Shown one piece after another: positions 1 through 8,466 of a stretch of DNA of 11,080 nt (the stretch's first letter is position 1; each line of letters opens with the position of its first letter). The notes beneath the pieces were generated by a model. That model did no database searches and was not told the origin of the DNA. It was given only the letters and a program-made list of their open reading frames with translations. Source of the stretch: Candidatus Rifleibacteriota bacterium (GTDB lineage: Bacteria > Riflebacteria > Ozemobacteria > Ozemobacterales > Ozemobacteraceae); assembly GCA_029560455.1 (NCBI GenBank), contig JAKQKW010000077.1, positions 1 to 11,080 on the forward strand, given 5' to 3'. The position numbers were made by a program, and so were the translations under genes.

Positions 1-2529
1 GTTGATCGCGACGTTCTCAAGAACTACCCTGGCGAACCGCAGAACCTGAGTCTGGTCGAAAAACGCCTTAATCTTTTGCGTTCGTATCTTGGCGCCTTTC
101 TTATTCCTGACAAGCTCAATCTGCCGATGCTGCGGGGCAGCCTCAGTGAATGTATTCTTGCGAGCGGAGACCCCGAAAAATCGTATTTCTGGTATCAGGT
201 TGATGAGCGCTTCACCATGATGGCGACAATCAACTCCAGATCGATCGAATCTGACGACTATCTTAAAAAACTTGTCGATGCAATGAACGGTTCAACGGGT
301 ATAAGAGTCGGCATTGTCGACCTGCTGCGTGACGGTGCGCTGCATACATCAGTTTCAGATCAACTCAAGCCAGAACTTTTGCTGGGGCTGGCAAAGTTCG
401 AGAATTTTACACAGCAGCAGCTTGAAACCGATAATCTGCTGCTGCTCGTCAAAATTCTCAACCCCTTTGTGCGCAGTGTCGCTTTCGTTAAAAAAAGTGA
501 TGTTCTTTTTGATGCGGCCACAATTCATAAACGCATTCTCGCGGTTGCAGCCCTGGCAATTCTTTTGTTTTCAGCTCTGGTGGGTTATTTTATCTTCAGA
601 GATAACGGCGTTTTTTCGATTCGCTGGAAGCTCGGGCTGTTGTTCCTCTACGCCAACGGTTTGCCGCTTCTTATTCTTGGTTTTATCGGCTATGAGTATC
701 TGCAGCAGACACGCGGTCTGTTACTTGATCGTGCCTTTGACCAGGTTTCCGGGCTTATTGCCGACTTTGATACCCGTTTCGAAACCATTAAAACAGAAAC
801 AGCCGACTATCTGAACCAGCAGATCGAAGCCATCAATAAAGAGTCTGGCGGCGAAATGGTTTCGCAGAAAAGTCTTGATGAGCTGCTTAAAAAGGTAAAC
901 CGGCTCAGGCCATTTGATTTAGTGGTTGCCGACCGCAATGGCAAAATGCACAAAGCAAAGGTGCCCGGCAGGAAAGCCAATATTTTCTTCGCTTCAATGA
1001 GCAAAACCATGCTCGATTACTTCAACTTCAGCGATTACACCCCCCAGAAACTTTTTAAGGAAGACGAATCTACAACCGGCGGTGGCGGAAAAATCAAAGC
1101 AGAAAAATTTCTTTCGGGCAAAACTATCATTTTCCACCGCATTCTTCAGAGAATAGGCCATGTTCATCCTGAACAGATGGCTCAGGATACAAGGCAATAT
1201 TACTGGAATATTCTGGGGGATTTCGAAAAACGGATTTTTAATCTGCTTGTCGGTATTTCATGGGACTTTCATACGCTTCAGGAACTGTATGTAAGCAAAA
1301 GCATTGGCAGTTTGAATCAGAACGCCGATGATATCAGTTTTCACGGTATCGTCGAAACTAATGGCGTGACCTATCCATCGGGCAAAGATGTCGGCAAGGA
1401 AATATTCGACCTCTTTCGTCAAACCTTCAATCTGAGAACTCTTTACGTTGCCGAAATTACGGTTGATGGCCGCCAGTATGCCGCTTACGGTACTATTGGC
1501 CGCGAACTTGACCGGGTTGCAATGGTTGGCCTGTACCCGCTCGACCGTATCAACAGACAAATTGGCAGCCTGCAATGGCGCCTGATTATTTTTGCTTTGC
1601 TCAGCCTGAGTCTGACGACCGGGGTTGGCCTGATGCTTTCGGCACAGTTTATGGAGCCGGTAAAGGAGCTTGAACGCGGTGTGCAGGCTATCGGCCGTCA
1701 GGATTTCCGTTATCGCCTGCCGGTAAAAACCGCCGACGAGTTTGGGAGGCTGAGCGTCGTTTTCAACCGCGCTATTGAGAGTCTTGAAGATCTTGAAGTG
1801 GCCAAAATCGTTCAGGAAAATCTGTTTCCTCAGGAGCCATTGTTGCAGAACGGTCTGCGGGTTTTTGGCTGCAGCGTTGCAATGACGCGGCTCGGTGGTG
1901 ACTATTATGACTTTTTTGCGCTCGATGACAGCAATGTTGGTATTCTGATGGGCGATGTGGCCGGACACGGTGTTCCGGCGGCACTGCTGATGGCCATGGC
2001 AAAGGCCTCAGTTCTGCTCAGCGACGAAGACAGGCGTCGGCCGGCGGCAATGCTTTCCTCGCTGCACAAGGTTATTCATCGGGTTAAAAGCAGCAAAATC
2101 AAGCGTATGATGACCTGTCAGTATTTTTCCATAAATTCAAAAACCGGTTCTTATCTGGTTTCGAATGCCGGGCATTGTTTTCCGGCTTTAATTAGACGTA
2201 ATGGTGAAGACATCGAGTTGCTCAAGCTTGTCGGCACCCCGCTGGGTATCACGAAAAAACCGAAATACGAAGATACACAGGGGCAGCTCGAGCCTGGTGA
2301 TATCGTGCTTCTCTATACCGATGGCATCATTGAATCGCATAATGCCGAAGGCATTGAAATGGGCTTTGATCGTTTTGCTCAGATGCTGCAGCGGCAGTAT
2401 GACCAGGATCTTGAAACTTATTATCAGAAAATTTTTACTGCTTATAAGCAGTGGTCTCCAGACGCAGACGATGATATAACCATGATTCTGATCAAGTTTT
2501 CAGCAAATACCGGGGAGGCTCTGGCATGA
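1..2529 (+). CDS. Membrane-anchored SpoIIE/RsbU-type PP2C serine phosphatase with HAMP domain, type A (5' partial)
   Basis: The reading frame is open from base 1, so the N-terminus lies outside the window; alignment to gene 3 suggests about 150 residues are missing. A TTG at 76 lies inside the conserved sensor region and is not the start. Visible residues (first codon = 1): rest of sensor region A (1-177), TM2 (about 178-199), basic SIRWKL turn (206-211), TM3 (about 212-231), sensor region B (about 232-526), TM4 (about 527-548), HAMP (about 549-600), linker LEVAKIVQENLFP ending at P610, then the phosphatase domain. Catalytic motifs are complete: GGDYYD (D634, D637), GDVAGHG (D652), NAGH (722-725), TDG (D774) and DDDIT (823-827). 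By family, the enzyme should remove phosphate from Ser/Thr of a STAS-domain anti-sigma antagonist in the cytoplasm, controlled by the outside sensors. Its closest relative in the window is gene 3. The stop overlaps the gene 2 start (ATGA). The ligand and the substrate protein are unknown. Confidence 0.96.
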   Translation, partial: VDRDVLKNYPGEPQNLSLVEKRLNLLRSYLGAFLIPDKLNLPMLRGSLSECILASGDPEKSYFWYQVDERFTMMATINSRSIESDDYLKKLVDAMNGSTGIRVGIVDLLRDGALHTSVSDQLKPELLLGLAKFENFTQQQLETDNLLLLVKILNPFVRSVAFVKKSDVLFDAATIHKRILAVAALAILLFSALVGYFIFRDNGVFSIRWKLGLLFLYANGLPLLILGFIGYEYLQQTRGLLLDRAFDQVSGLIADFDTRFETIKTETADYLNQQIEAINKESGGEMVSQKSLDELLKKVNRLRPFDLVVADRNGKMHKAKVPGRKANIFFASMSKTMLDYFNFSDYTPQKLFKEDESTTGGGGKIKAEKFLSGKTIIFHRILQRIGHVHPEQMAQDTRQYYWNILGDFEKRIFNLLVGISWDFHTLQELYVSKSIGSLNQNADDISFHGIVETNGVTYPSGKDVGKEIFDLFRQTFNLRTLYVAEITVDGRQYAAYGTIGRELDRVAMVGLYPLDRINRQIGSLQWRLIIFALLSLSLTTGVGLMLSAQFMEPVKELERGVQAIGRQDFRYRLPVKTADEFGRLSVVFNRAIESLEDLEVAKIVQENLFPQEPLLQNGLRVFGCSVAMTRLGGDYYDFFALDDSNVGILMGDVAGHGVPAALLMAMAKASVLLSDEDRRRPAAMLSSLHKVIHRVKSSKIKRMMTCQYFSINSKTGSYLVSNAGHCFPALIRRNGEDIELLKLVGTPLGITKKPKYEDTQGQLEPGDIVLLYTDGIIESHNAEGIEMGFDRFAQMLQRQYDQDLETYYQKIFTAYKQWSPDADDDITMILIKFSANTGEALA
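2512..2518 (+). promoter_or_regulatory. Ribosome binding site of gene 2
   Basis: GGGGAGG lies 7 bases before the ATG at 2526, inside the last codons of gene 1. It fixes the gene 2 start and, with the 4-bp ATGA overlap, indicates translational coupling. Confidence 0.8.
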
Positions 2530-5500
2530 GCAAACCCTGGAAAATCACAGGCTGGCTTGCTTTTATACTCTGCTTTATCGGCATTCCCGGTTTTATGCTG
2601 TTCCTTGGAATGTTGCATCTACAGAATCAGGACACCGGAAATCGTCTCGAAAGCCAGCATCAGAGACTGCGCGAATTCTATGTCGAATTAAGAAAGTTTG
2701 CTGATCCGCAATATTACTGGTGTTCCACACTAATGGAAAAACTGGCTCCAGATTCGGTGGCCAGCGAAGCGGCGATTCTGAAAGGCTCTGACGCATTTTC
2801 CCGAGTTCTGGTTTCCCGGTTGAAAGATCTGCGTCGCAATCTGAAATTTAACTATGTTGTTTACACACCGACAAGAGGGGTTTTGTCTTCGTCGATGCCG
2901 CTCGAACCCCTCTCAGTATGGAAACCTGGTCTGAGTTTTGCCTGGAAGGCTGTTCTTTCAGGCAGATCAGAGGTTACTCATGAAGAACAGGTTGCTGGCG
3001 GAAAAATTTTCGGACCGCAGCTTTACTGGGGGCATTTTGAAAACAACGTTTCAATCCGTGATTTTTGCCTTATATGGGGAGACGCCCAGTTCAAAAAGCC
3101 TTTGGCATGGGGTCGCGTCATTCGCCAGCATCTGGTGCTGGCTTTTATTGACCTGAAAGATCTCAGGGGCAATGATGGTATTTTAAACCTGTTGAATGAA
3201 TTCAGCCAGAACAGTGATCATATTTGGCGCTTTTCGCTTCAGGACGATGCGCATGGATTCAGGCACGGGACCGGAGACCGCAGAATTGCCAGGCAGGTCA
3301 TGGCTGCTGCAGCTGAATATGGTAAGTATAAGACCCAGAAAATCGAAACAGAAAACCTGATCGTTTACCCATTCTTTCTCAGGCCGGGCATAAAGATCTA
3401 CGGTTTTATCGAAAAAAGCAGGTTTTCCAGCAGTCTGGTGCCTGGCTATGCATGGTCGGTGGTGTTTCTTTTCTTTGCAGTGGCTTATCTGCTGGCCGGT
3501 TATGCATGGGGACTTTTTTTCGGAGACAGGCCTGACGACCTTTCACTGCGCTGGAAACTGCGTTTTCTTTTCTTTTTTGCCAATGGTTTGCCTCTGATGG
3601 TGCTGTTTTTTATCGGCAACGACTATCTGGCACAGAAACGCAGCAACCTGATGCTCGATGCCCACAGTCGTGGTATCAGCTTTATTCAGGATTTCGATGA
3701 AAAAATCGAAGTCGAGTATGCCCGTCGTCTTGTCGGCAAGAAGAAAGCCCAGGAAAAAATGATCGACAAGCTTACGGCTAACATTAATGACGACATGGCG
3801 CTGCAGGAATTTATCGACGCACTCAGCTCAGATGGCACTGAGAAATGGAAAATTGTCATGGTTGCAAGTCGCAGCAATACTATCGTTACCGAAAAGGGCG
3901 TTTATGATGAAAATCGTAAACTCAGCCCGAAAGAAGACGGGCAACGGGCCGAACGCAGCCGCAATCAGAACGAGCTGACACGCAAGATTGGGCAGTTCTT
4001 TCTTGATAAAATAAATGGCGTCGAAGTCTCGGAAAAGGTGCAAACGGAGCTTGAACTGTTTATTGAGTCGACCACCCAGCAGCCGCTCGCCAACTTTCTC
4101 TTTGACCTGTTTCAGAAACGCGGGTCATTCATTCAGTGGGGTTTTGGGCAAAACGTCAATCCGGCAATCTTCGATACTTTTTCTCTCAAGAACAGCGATT
4201 CACAGGACCTCTTTTTTCTATCATCTTTTGGCATCCATCTTTTTCAATATAATTATCTGTTGAAGGCCGTTCCTCAGGCTAACCGAAACAATCTCGGCAT
4301 CAAACTGGTGGCTCTGATGACGCAGGAATATACAGTTCCGCCTGAAGCCTACAAAAGCTCGGTTCTGCGCGAGTTTGCCAACACTCTTACTTCTTACCCC
4401 GGCAAAGAAATCAAGATTGTTGATTATCTTGGCGAAAAGCACCTGGTTATGGGCATTGCCGGCAGGCATATCAAAGATTTCCGGCTGATTGGGCTTTACC
4501 CGCTCGAAAAAATCGACGGCCTCATTGAATCGCAGCGTCGGCAGCTGCTGCTATTCGCTATGCTCAGCCTGCTGATGACCTGGGGACTTTCACAGGTTCT
4601 GGCGCAAAGCTTTATTCTGCCTCTGCAGCAGATAACCACAGGTGCCCACGCGATTGAGAACAAACATTTCAGCCATCGCCTGCCTGACCTTGGGCGTGAT
4701 GAATTTGGCGCCATGGGCCGGGTGTTCAACTCGGTTATGGTTGATCTCGAAGAACTTTCGGTCGCGAGCGCCATTCAGGAACAACTGCTGCCGCAGCAGC
4801 AGATCGAAACCGGTAATTTCAGCCTGTTCGGCAAAAGTGTTTCGATGGGCGAACTCGGTGGCGACTATTTCGATCATATCGAGCTCACTGACGGGAAATT
4901 TTCGGTACTGCTCGGCGACGTGGCGGGGCATGGCGTCGGCGCTGCCCTGATCATGGCCATGGCGAAAGCGGGCATTATTCAGTCAGAGCATCTTCTTGAC
5001 CAGCCTCTGGCACTGGTTGCCAGGCTGCATGGCCTGATTTTTGCCTCCAAAACGAAGAAGCAGAAGAAGGTTATGACTTTTCAGTATCTGTGCCTCGATG
5101 GTAATGCCGGGCGCGGCGTTTATTCGAATGCCGGGGCCTGTTCACCGATGATCATCAGAAAAAATACCGGTCAGGTGGAAGAATTGACTCTGACTGGTGC
5201 CGCTCTCGGTGCCTTTAAAAAGGCAAATTATTCTGAAATAGAAGTGGTTTTTAGCCCCGGTGACGCAATTGTTTTCTATACCGACGGTATTGTCGAGGCA
5301 CGCAACCGTAATGGCGAAGAATTAGGCTACGAAAGGTTGAAGAAGCTTCTGCTCGATGCCTGGAATATTGACGCCGAAGCTTTCTATCACAATGTTTTCA
5401 ATGCCTACCTTCAGCATATTGGCGACGAGGGGGCCCAGGATGACCTGACAATGGTCATTCTGGTATTCGATCCACAGAGGGCTGCGAAAAATACTCTGCC

Positions 5501-5540
5501 TGATGCTGCCAGCCCGGCCATGGAGGCCGTAAATGGCTGA
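2526..5540 (+). CDS. Membrane-anchored SpoIIE/RsbU-type PP2C serine phosphatase with HAMP domain, type B
   Basis: Complete, 1004 aa; the ATG at 2526 is preceded by a strong GGGGAGG. Order of parts: short cytoplasmic N-terminus, TM1 (about 7-30), sensor region A (31-304), TM2 (about 309-332), SLRWKL turn (340-345), TM3 (about 346-364), sensor region B (366-670) ending in a GLYPLEKI segment, TM4 (about 674-693), HAMP (about 695-747), linker helix and phosphatase domain. The metal-binding motifs are present: GGDYFD (D780, D783), GDVAGHG (D798), TDG (D920) and DDLT (D972, D973). Two things are odd. The NAGH motif found in genes 1 and 3 reads NAGA here (A871), and the HAMP-phosphatase linker reads LSVASAIQEQLLP instead of LEVAKIVQE.LFP. 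A short extra tail of about 20 residues follows the phosphatase domain. Activity is likely retained because the acidic ligands are intact, but this is inferred. Probable role: sensor-controlled dephosphorylation of a STAS-type regulator. Closest relative in the window is gene 4. Confidence 0.97.
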   Translation: MSKPWKITGWLAFILCFIGIPGFMLFLGMLHLQNQDTGNRLESQHQRLREFYVELRKFADPQYYWCSTLMEKLAPDSVASEAAILKGSDAFSRVLVSRLKDLRRNLKFNYVVYTPTRGVLSSSMPLEPLSVWKPGLSFAWKAVLSGRSEVTHEEQVAGGKIFGPQLYWGHFENNVSIRDFCLIWGDAQFKKPLAWGRVIRQHLVLAFIDLKDLRGNDGILNLLNEFSQNSDHIWRFSLQDDAHGFRHGTGDRRIARQVMAAAAEYGKYKTQKIETENLIVYPFFLRPGIKIYGFIEKSRFSSSLVPGYAWSVVFLFFAVAYLLAGYAWGLFFGDRPDDLSLRWKLRFLFFFANGLPLMVLFFIGNDYLAQKRSNLMLDAHSRGISFIQDFDEKIEVEYARRLVGKKKAQEKMIDKLTANINDDMALQEFIDALSSDGTEKWKIVMVASRSNTIVTEKGVYDENRKLSPKEDGQRAERSRNQNELTRKIGQFFLDKINGVEVSEKVQTELELFIESTTQQPLANFLFDLFQKRGSFIQWGFGQNVNPAIFDTFSLKNSDSQDLFFLSSFGIHLFQYNYLLKAVPQANRNNLGIKLVALMTQEYTVPPEAYKSSVLREFANTLTSYPGKEIKIVDYLGEKHLVMGIAGRHIKDFRLIGLYPLEKIDGLIESQRRQLLLFAMLSLLMTWGLSQVLAQSFILPLQQITTGAHAIENKHFSHRLPDLGRDEFGAMGRVFNSVMVDLEELSVASAIQEQLLPQQQIETGNFSLFGKSVSMGELGGDYFDHIELTDGKFSVLLGDVAGHGVGAALIMAMAKAGIIQSEHLLDQPLALVARLHGLIFASKTKKQKKVMTFQYLCLDGNAGRGVYSNAGACSPMIIRKNTGQVEELTLTGAALGAFKKANYSEIEVVFSPGDAIVFYTDGIVEARNRNGEELGYERLKKLLLDAWNIDAEAFYHNVFNAYLQHIGDEGAQDDLTMVILVFDPQRAAKNTLPDAASPAMEAVNG
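5522..5526 (+). promoter_or_regulatory. Ribosome binding site of gene 3
   Basis: GGAGG lies 6 bases before the ATG at 5533, within the 3' end of gene 2. It supports this start and the 8-bp overlap between the two genes. Confidence 0.8.
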
Positions 5541-8466
5541 AACAACGGAAAACCGGCCAGCTGAAGCTTCGAATTTACGCTCTCTCAAAAATGCGGTGTC
5601 GATACTGGTTCTGGTTTTCTGTTTTCTCGCTTTTCCGCTTTTCATAATTTTTTCGGCATTGAACAATCTCTATCAGGTCAAGGTTGGCAATTTGCGGCAG
5701 CAGAAACTTGATCAGATGCACGGGCGTCTCGAATATCTCGAAAAATACAGCAGTAACAGCAGATACCTGCATTTTCTGCTGCTGCGTCTGGCCGAAAAAG
5801 CAGAAAAAGCAGCTGTTCCGGCAGACTATCTCAAAGCCGCCATTGACAATCTCCATCGACGCTATCCCGGTGACTTCGAGTTTGTTGTCTGGGATGAAAA
5901 AGGCCGGGTAATCAGGGAACTTACCGACCAGAAAGGTTTCAGTTACATTCTTGCACGCCTGTATGAAGTGCTGCGGGATGTTTCTGAGGCTGTCGGCAAT
6001 GACAGTCAGGTTGATATCGGCGCTATCAGGTCGGTGAGCAAGAATCTCAATCTGGTCAGGCAGTTTCTCGGCAAAATTTTTATCCCTGAATATCTTAAAA
6101 AGCCTTATCTGCAGGGCAATGATGCTGGCCCGTTGCTGACCGACTTTGCCGGCAGATTTTCTTCGGTATGGTACCGGATGGGCAGTCGCATCAGCTTTTT
6201 CTGCTTCATCAGCGAGAGGCTGATAAAAAACAGCTCAGGACTGATGAAAATTTCCAGTTCGCTTAACCGCCGCCAGGACGGAATCACGTCGGGCTTCAGT
6301 ATCAGCCCGGACTTTTCGGTGCCTGCCAACCAGATTGACGAGCAGTTCATGCCGGCGATGAACCTGGCTCTCTCGCAGTTCGAAAATGTATCTGAACCGG
6401 TTTTCGAAAACGATCAGGCACTTATCTGCATGAGCATGCCGGAGCCTGGCGTGAGAACTTTTTGTCTGCATGCCAAGAATTCGGCTCAGTGGTCGGTTGA
6501 GCTGAATCGCGACATTGTGTTTGTCAGGGTTTCGCTTCTGTTGTGTGGCTTCTACCTGTTTCTTTACATTTATTTTCGCTTCAAACAGCAGTTTTTCTCA
6601 ATCAGCTGGAAGCTTACCGGCCTGTTTCTTTTTGCCAACCTGGCACCTTTAAGCATTCTTGGTTTTATTGCCCATGACTATCTTATAAACCGCAAACTGG
6701 CGCTGCGTGACGAAATTGCCGGCGACCTCAGCAAGCTGATGCGTGATTTTGACATGCGTTACGCTTCTCTCAAATACGATTTTGCGCGCGAGATTACCCG
6801 CAAGATCGAAAATATTACAGCGGCAGGTGTAAATGGCAGCTTGAGCTCGGCCGAAATTGAGGCAATCAAAACTGCCATGCGCGAATTTGCCACAACTGAC
6901 GCCTACCTCATCGCCAGCAGCGGTATGGTGTTTTCTGACCATGCGGCGGGCGAGAAAGACAAGGCCAGTTTCAATTTTGTCGAACCGATGGGGCAGGCTA
7001 TTCTTCAATTCTGTAATGGCACCATTCTGAAGCGAAGCAAAGAAGACATGTTCAGTGCGATCATGTCACCCGAAGATTCTGATTTTGTCAGAAAAATCTA
7101 TCGAGATCAGCGTCAGGTAATTCCTCTGAACATGGCGAACATAAAAAAGCTCAGCTACTGGTATATCTTTGGCGATCGACACAATTACCAGAACAATTAT
7201 TTCCTGATTCTTTTCTGGGATGAAGACCGCTTTCAGGAGCTTTACATCAATCGTTATTACGAAGGTCTGCAGAAAAATTCGTTCGGTGCGCCATTTTATG
7301 CCCGCAAAATCGATGGCAAGACAACCTGGTCGCCGGCCGGAACATTTCCGGTTGAGCTGGCGCGGCAGATGGAAAGAACCACAGGTTTTCGAGAAAACCT
7401 TATCGGCAGCGTTCTGATCGATGACCAGCCACATCTTTTCGTTGGCCTGAAGGGTCGGAGCTTAAATTTTAACCTGTTGGCGGCCCTTTATGCCGACAGC
7501 AGGCTCGATGCAAAAATTGCGGCTCTGCGTTTCCGTATCATGGCCGGAGCTTTTTTCAGTCTTCTTTTGACTCTGATTATTGGTCAGGCGCTCTCACGGC
7601 AGTTTCTGACCCCGATTCGTAATCTTGCCCAGGCAACGCTGGCTATTGGGGCTCACAACTTTGCCCATCGTATTCCGGTTGTCGATGAAGATGAGTTCGG
7701 GCATCTAAATCAGGTTTTCAACCGGGTAATCGAAGGGCTTGGCGAACTGGAAGTCGCTAAAATCGTTCAGGAGAGCCTTTTTCCCGGCAATAACTTTAAG
7801 GCAGGACGATTTTCTATCTATGGACGAAGCGTGGTCATGACCACGCTTGGTGGTGATTATTACGACTGTCTGCAGATTAATAAAGATCATTGGGGCCTGG
7901 TTATCGGCGATGTTGCTGGTCATGGTGTTCCTGCGGGTCTTATGATGGCCATGGCCAAGGCCAGTGTTCTTATGGCGCCTGAAAATGAGAAGATGGATGC
8001 TGCCGTTCTTACAAGCAGGCTGCATCGCATGTTTTTTGCGATCAAAAATGACCGCCTGAAGCGTATGATGACTTTTCAATACTATGTACTGCGCCCTGCC
8101 GACGGGCATTTTTCGTTTGCCAATGCCGGGCATTGTTTTCCGGTGGTGGTCAAGCCAGTAGAGAAAAGCGCTGAACTGATCGAGCATATTGCTACCCCGC
8201 TCGGAATCGGGCCACGGGCCAGGTATAAAAACTTTGAATTTACGATCGCGCCGGGCGAATCGCTGCTGCTCTATACCGACGGCATTGCCGAAGCCAAAAA
8301 CACTGAGGGCGAAGAATTCGGATACGAGCGCCTCAGGCAGTTAAGCCTTGATGCCTGGGACCGCGACCCGGAAATCTATTATCGTCGCATTTTTGCTGCC
8401 TATGAACAGTGGTCAGCCCGGCCTGATGACGATCTTACGATAATCGTGGTGAATCATGATGCCTGA
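5533..8466 (+). CDS. Membrane-anchored SpoIIE/RsbU-type PP2C serine phosphatase with HAMP domain, type A
   Basis: Complete, 977 aa, beginning inside the end of gene 2 and ending inside the start of gene 4. Parts: hydrophilic N-terminus (1-21), TM1 (about 22-43), sensor region A (44-327), TM2 (about 328-348), SISWKL turn (356-361), TM3 (about 361-380), sensor region B (382-665), TM4 (about 669-687), HAMP (about 689-741), linker LEVAKIVQESLFP and phosphatase domain. Motifs: GGDYYD (D775, D778), GDVAGHG (D793), NAGH (864-867), TDG (D916) and DDDLT (965-969), so all expected metal ligands are present. Sensor region A contains a strand-like FEFVVWDEKGRVI segment followed by a helix, and region B contains AYLIASSGMVF. 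Both look like PAS/Cache-fold sensor pieces, but this is inference from pattern only. Sensor region A aligns with gene 1 at LGKIFIPEYLKKPYLQG, confirming that gene 1 continues upstream of the window. The protein ends directly after the last phosphatase strand, without the tails seen in genes 1 and 2. Confidence 0.97.
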   Translation: MAETTENRPAEASNLRSLKNAVSILVLVFCFLAFPLFIIFSALNNLYQVKVGNLRQQKLDQMHGRLEYLEKYSSNSRYLHFLLLRLAEKAEKAAVPADYLKAAIDNLHRRYPGDFEFVVWDEKGRVIRELTDQKGFSYILARLYEVLRDVSEAVGNDSQVDIGAIRSVSKNLNLVRQFLGKIFIPEYLKKPYLQGNDAGPLLTDFAGRFSSVWYRMGSRISFFCFISERLIKNSSGLMKISSSLNRRQDGITSGFSISPDFSVPANQIDEQFMPAMNLALSQFENVSEPVFENDQALICMSMPEPGVRTFCLHAKNSAQWSVELNRDIVFVRVSLLLCGFYLFLYIYFRFKQQFFSISWKLTGLFLFANLAPLSILGFIAHDYLINRKLALRDEIAGDLSKLMRDFDMRYASLKYDFAREITRKIENITAAGVNGSLSSAEIEAIKTAMREFATTDAYLIASSGMVFSDHAAGEKDKASFNFVEPMGQAILQFCNGTILKRSKEDMFSAIMSPEDSDFVRKIYRDQRQVIPLNMANIKKLSYWYIFGDRHNYQNNYFLILFWDEDRFQELYINRYYEGLQKNSFGAPFYARKIDGKTTWSPAGTFPVELARQMERTTGFRENLIGSVLIDDQPHLFVGLKGRSLNFNLLAALYADSRLDAKIAALRFRIMAGAFFSLLLTLIIGQALSRQFLTPIRNLAQATLAIGAHNFAHRIPVVDEDEFGHLNQVFNRVIEGLGELEVAKIVQESLFPGNNFKAGRFSIYGRSVVMTTLGGDYYDCLQINKDHWGLVIGDVAGHGVPAGLMMAMAKASVLMAPENEKMDAAVLTSRLHRMFFAIKNDRLKRMMTFQYYVLRPADGHFSFANAGHCFPVVVKPVEKSAELIEHIATPLGIGPRARYKNFEFTIAPGESLLLYTDGIAEAKNTEGEEFGYERLRQLSLDAWDRDPEIYYRRIFAAYEQWSARPDDDLTIIVVNHDA
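7827..7848. repeat. 22-bp perfect palindrome inside gene 3
   Basis: The arm AAGCGTGGTCA is followed immediately by its exact reverse complement TGACCACGCTT. It lies over codons for the R-S-V-V-M-T-T-L segment just before the catalytic GGDYYD motif. The paralogous stretch of gene 1 (around 1860-1895) encodes a similar peptide without the palindrome. It could be a protein-binding dyad or chance; no neighbouring promoter or T-tract supports a defined function. Confidence 0.6.
8448..8452 (+). promoter_or_regulatory. Probable ribosome binding site of gene 4
   Basis: GGTGA, matching the 3' part of the AGGAGGTGA consensus, lies 6 bases before the ATG at 8459 but only 3 bases before the ATG at 8456. 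It is weaker than the sites of genes 2 and 3 and favours the second of the two adjacent ATG codons. Gene 4 may depend more on coupling to gene 3 translation. Confidence 0.5.

Noticed and set aside
76..78. TTG as a possible start codon of gene 1
   Set aside because: The frame is open to base 1, and the residues upstream of 76 still align with gene 3 sensor region A (LSLVEKRLN.LRSYLG against IRSVSKNLNLVRQFLG), so the gene begins outside the window.
1258..1968. 236-codon open frame on the - strand
   Set aside because: It lies wholly inside gene 1 opposite the HAMP and phosphatase codons. Similar antisense frames recur at 4590-4931, 7705-8187 and 10571-11005 at the same place in each paralog, so they mirror the conserved sense protein and are not genes.
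2164..2185. 22-bp stretch identical to 8122-8143
   Set aside because: It encodes the conserved NAGHCFP motif in genes 1 and 3; shared codons in a catalytic motif of close paralogs explain it without calling a separate repeat.
5777..5815. Repeated AEKAEKAA-coding segment in gene 3 resembling a low-complexity repeat
   Set aside because: It is a short helical stretch of sensor region A with only two units; no array or slippage tract is present.
7383..7400. Inverted repeat AGGTTTTC-GA-GAAAACCT in gene 3
   Set aside because: Eight-base arms with a short centre are expected by chance in 11 kb; it is mid-gene with no T-tract.
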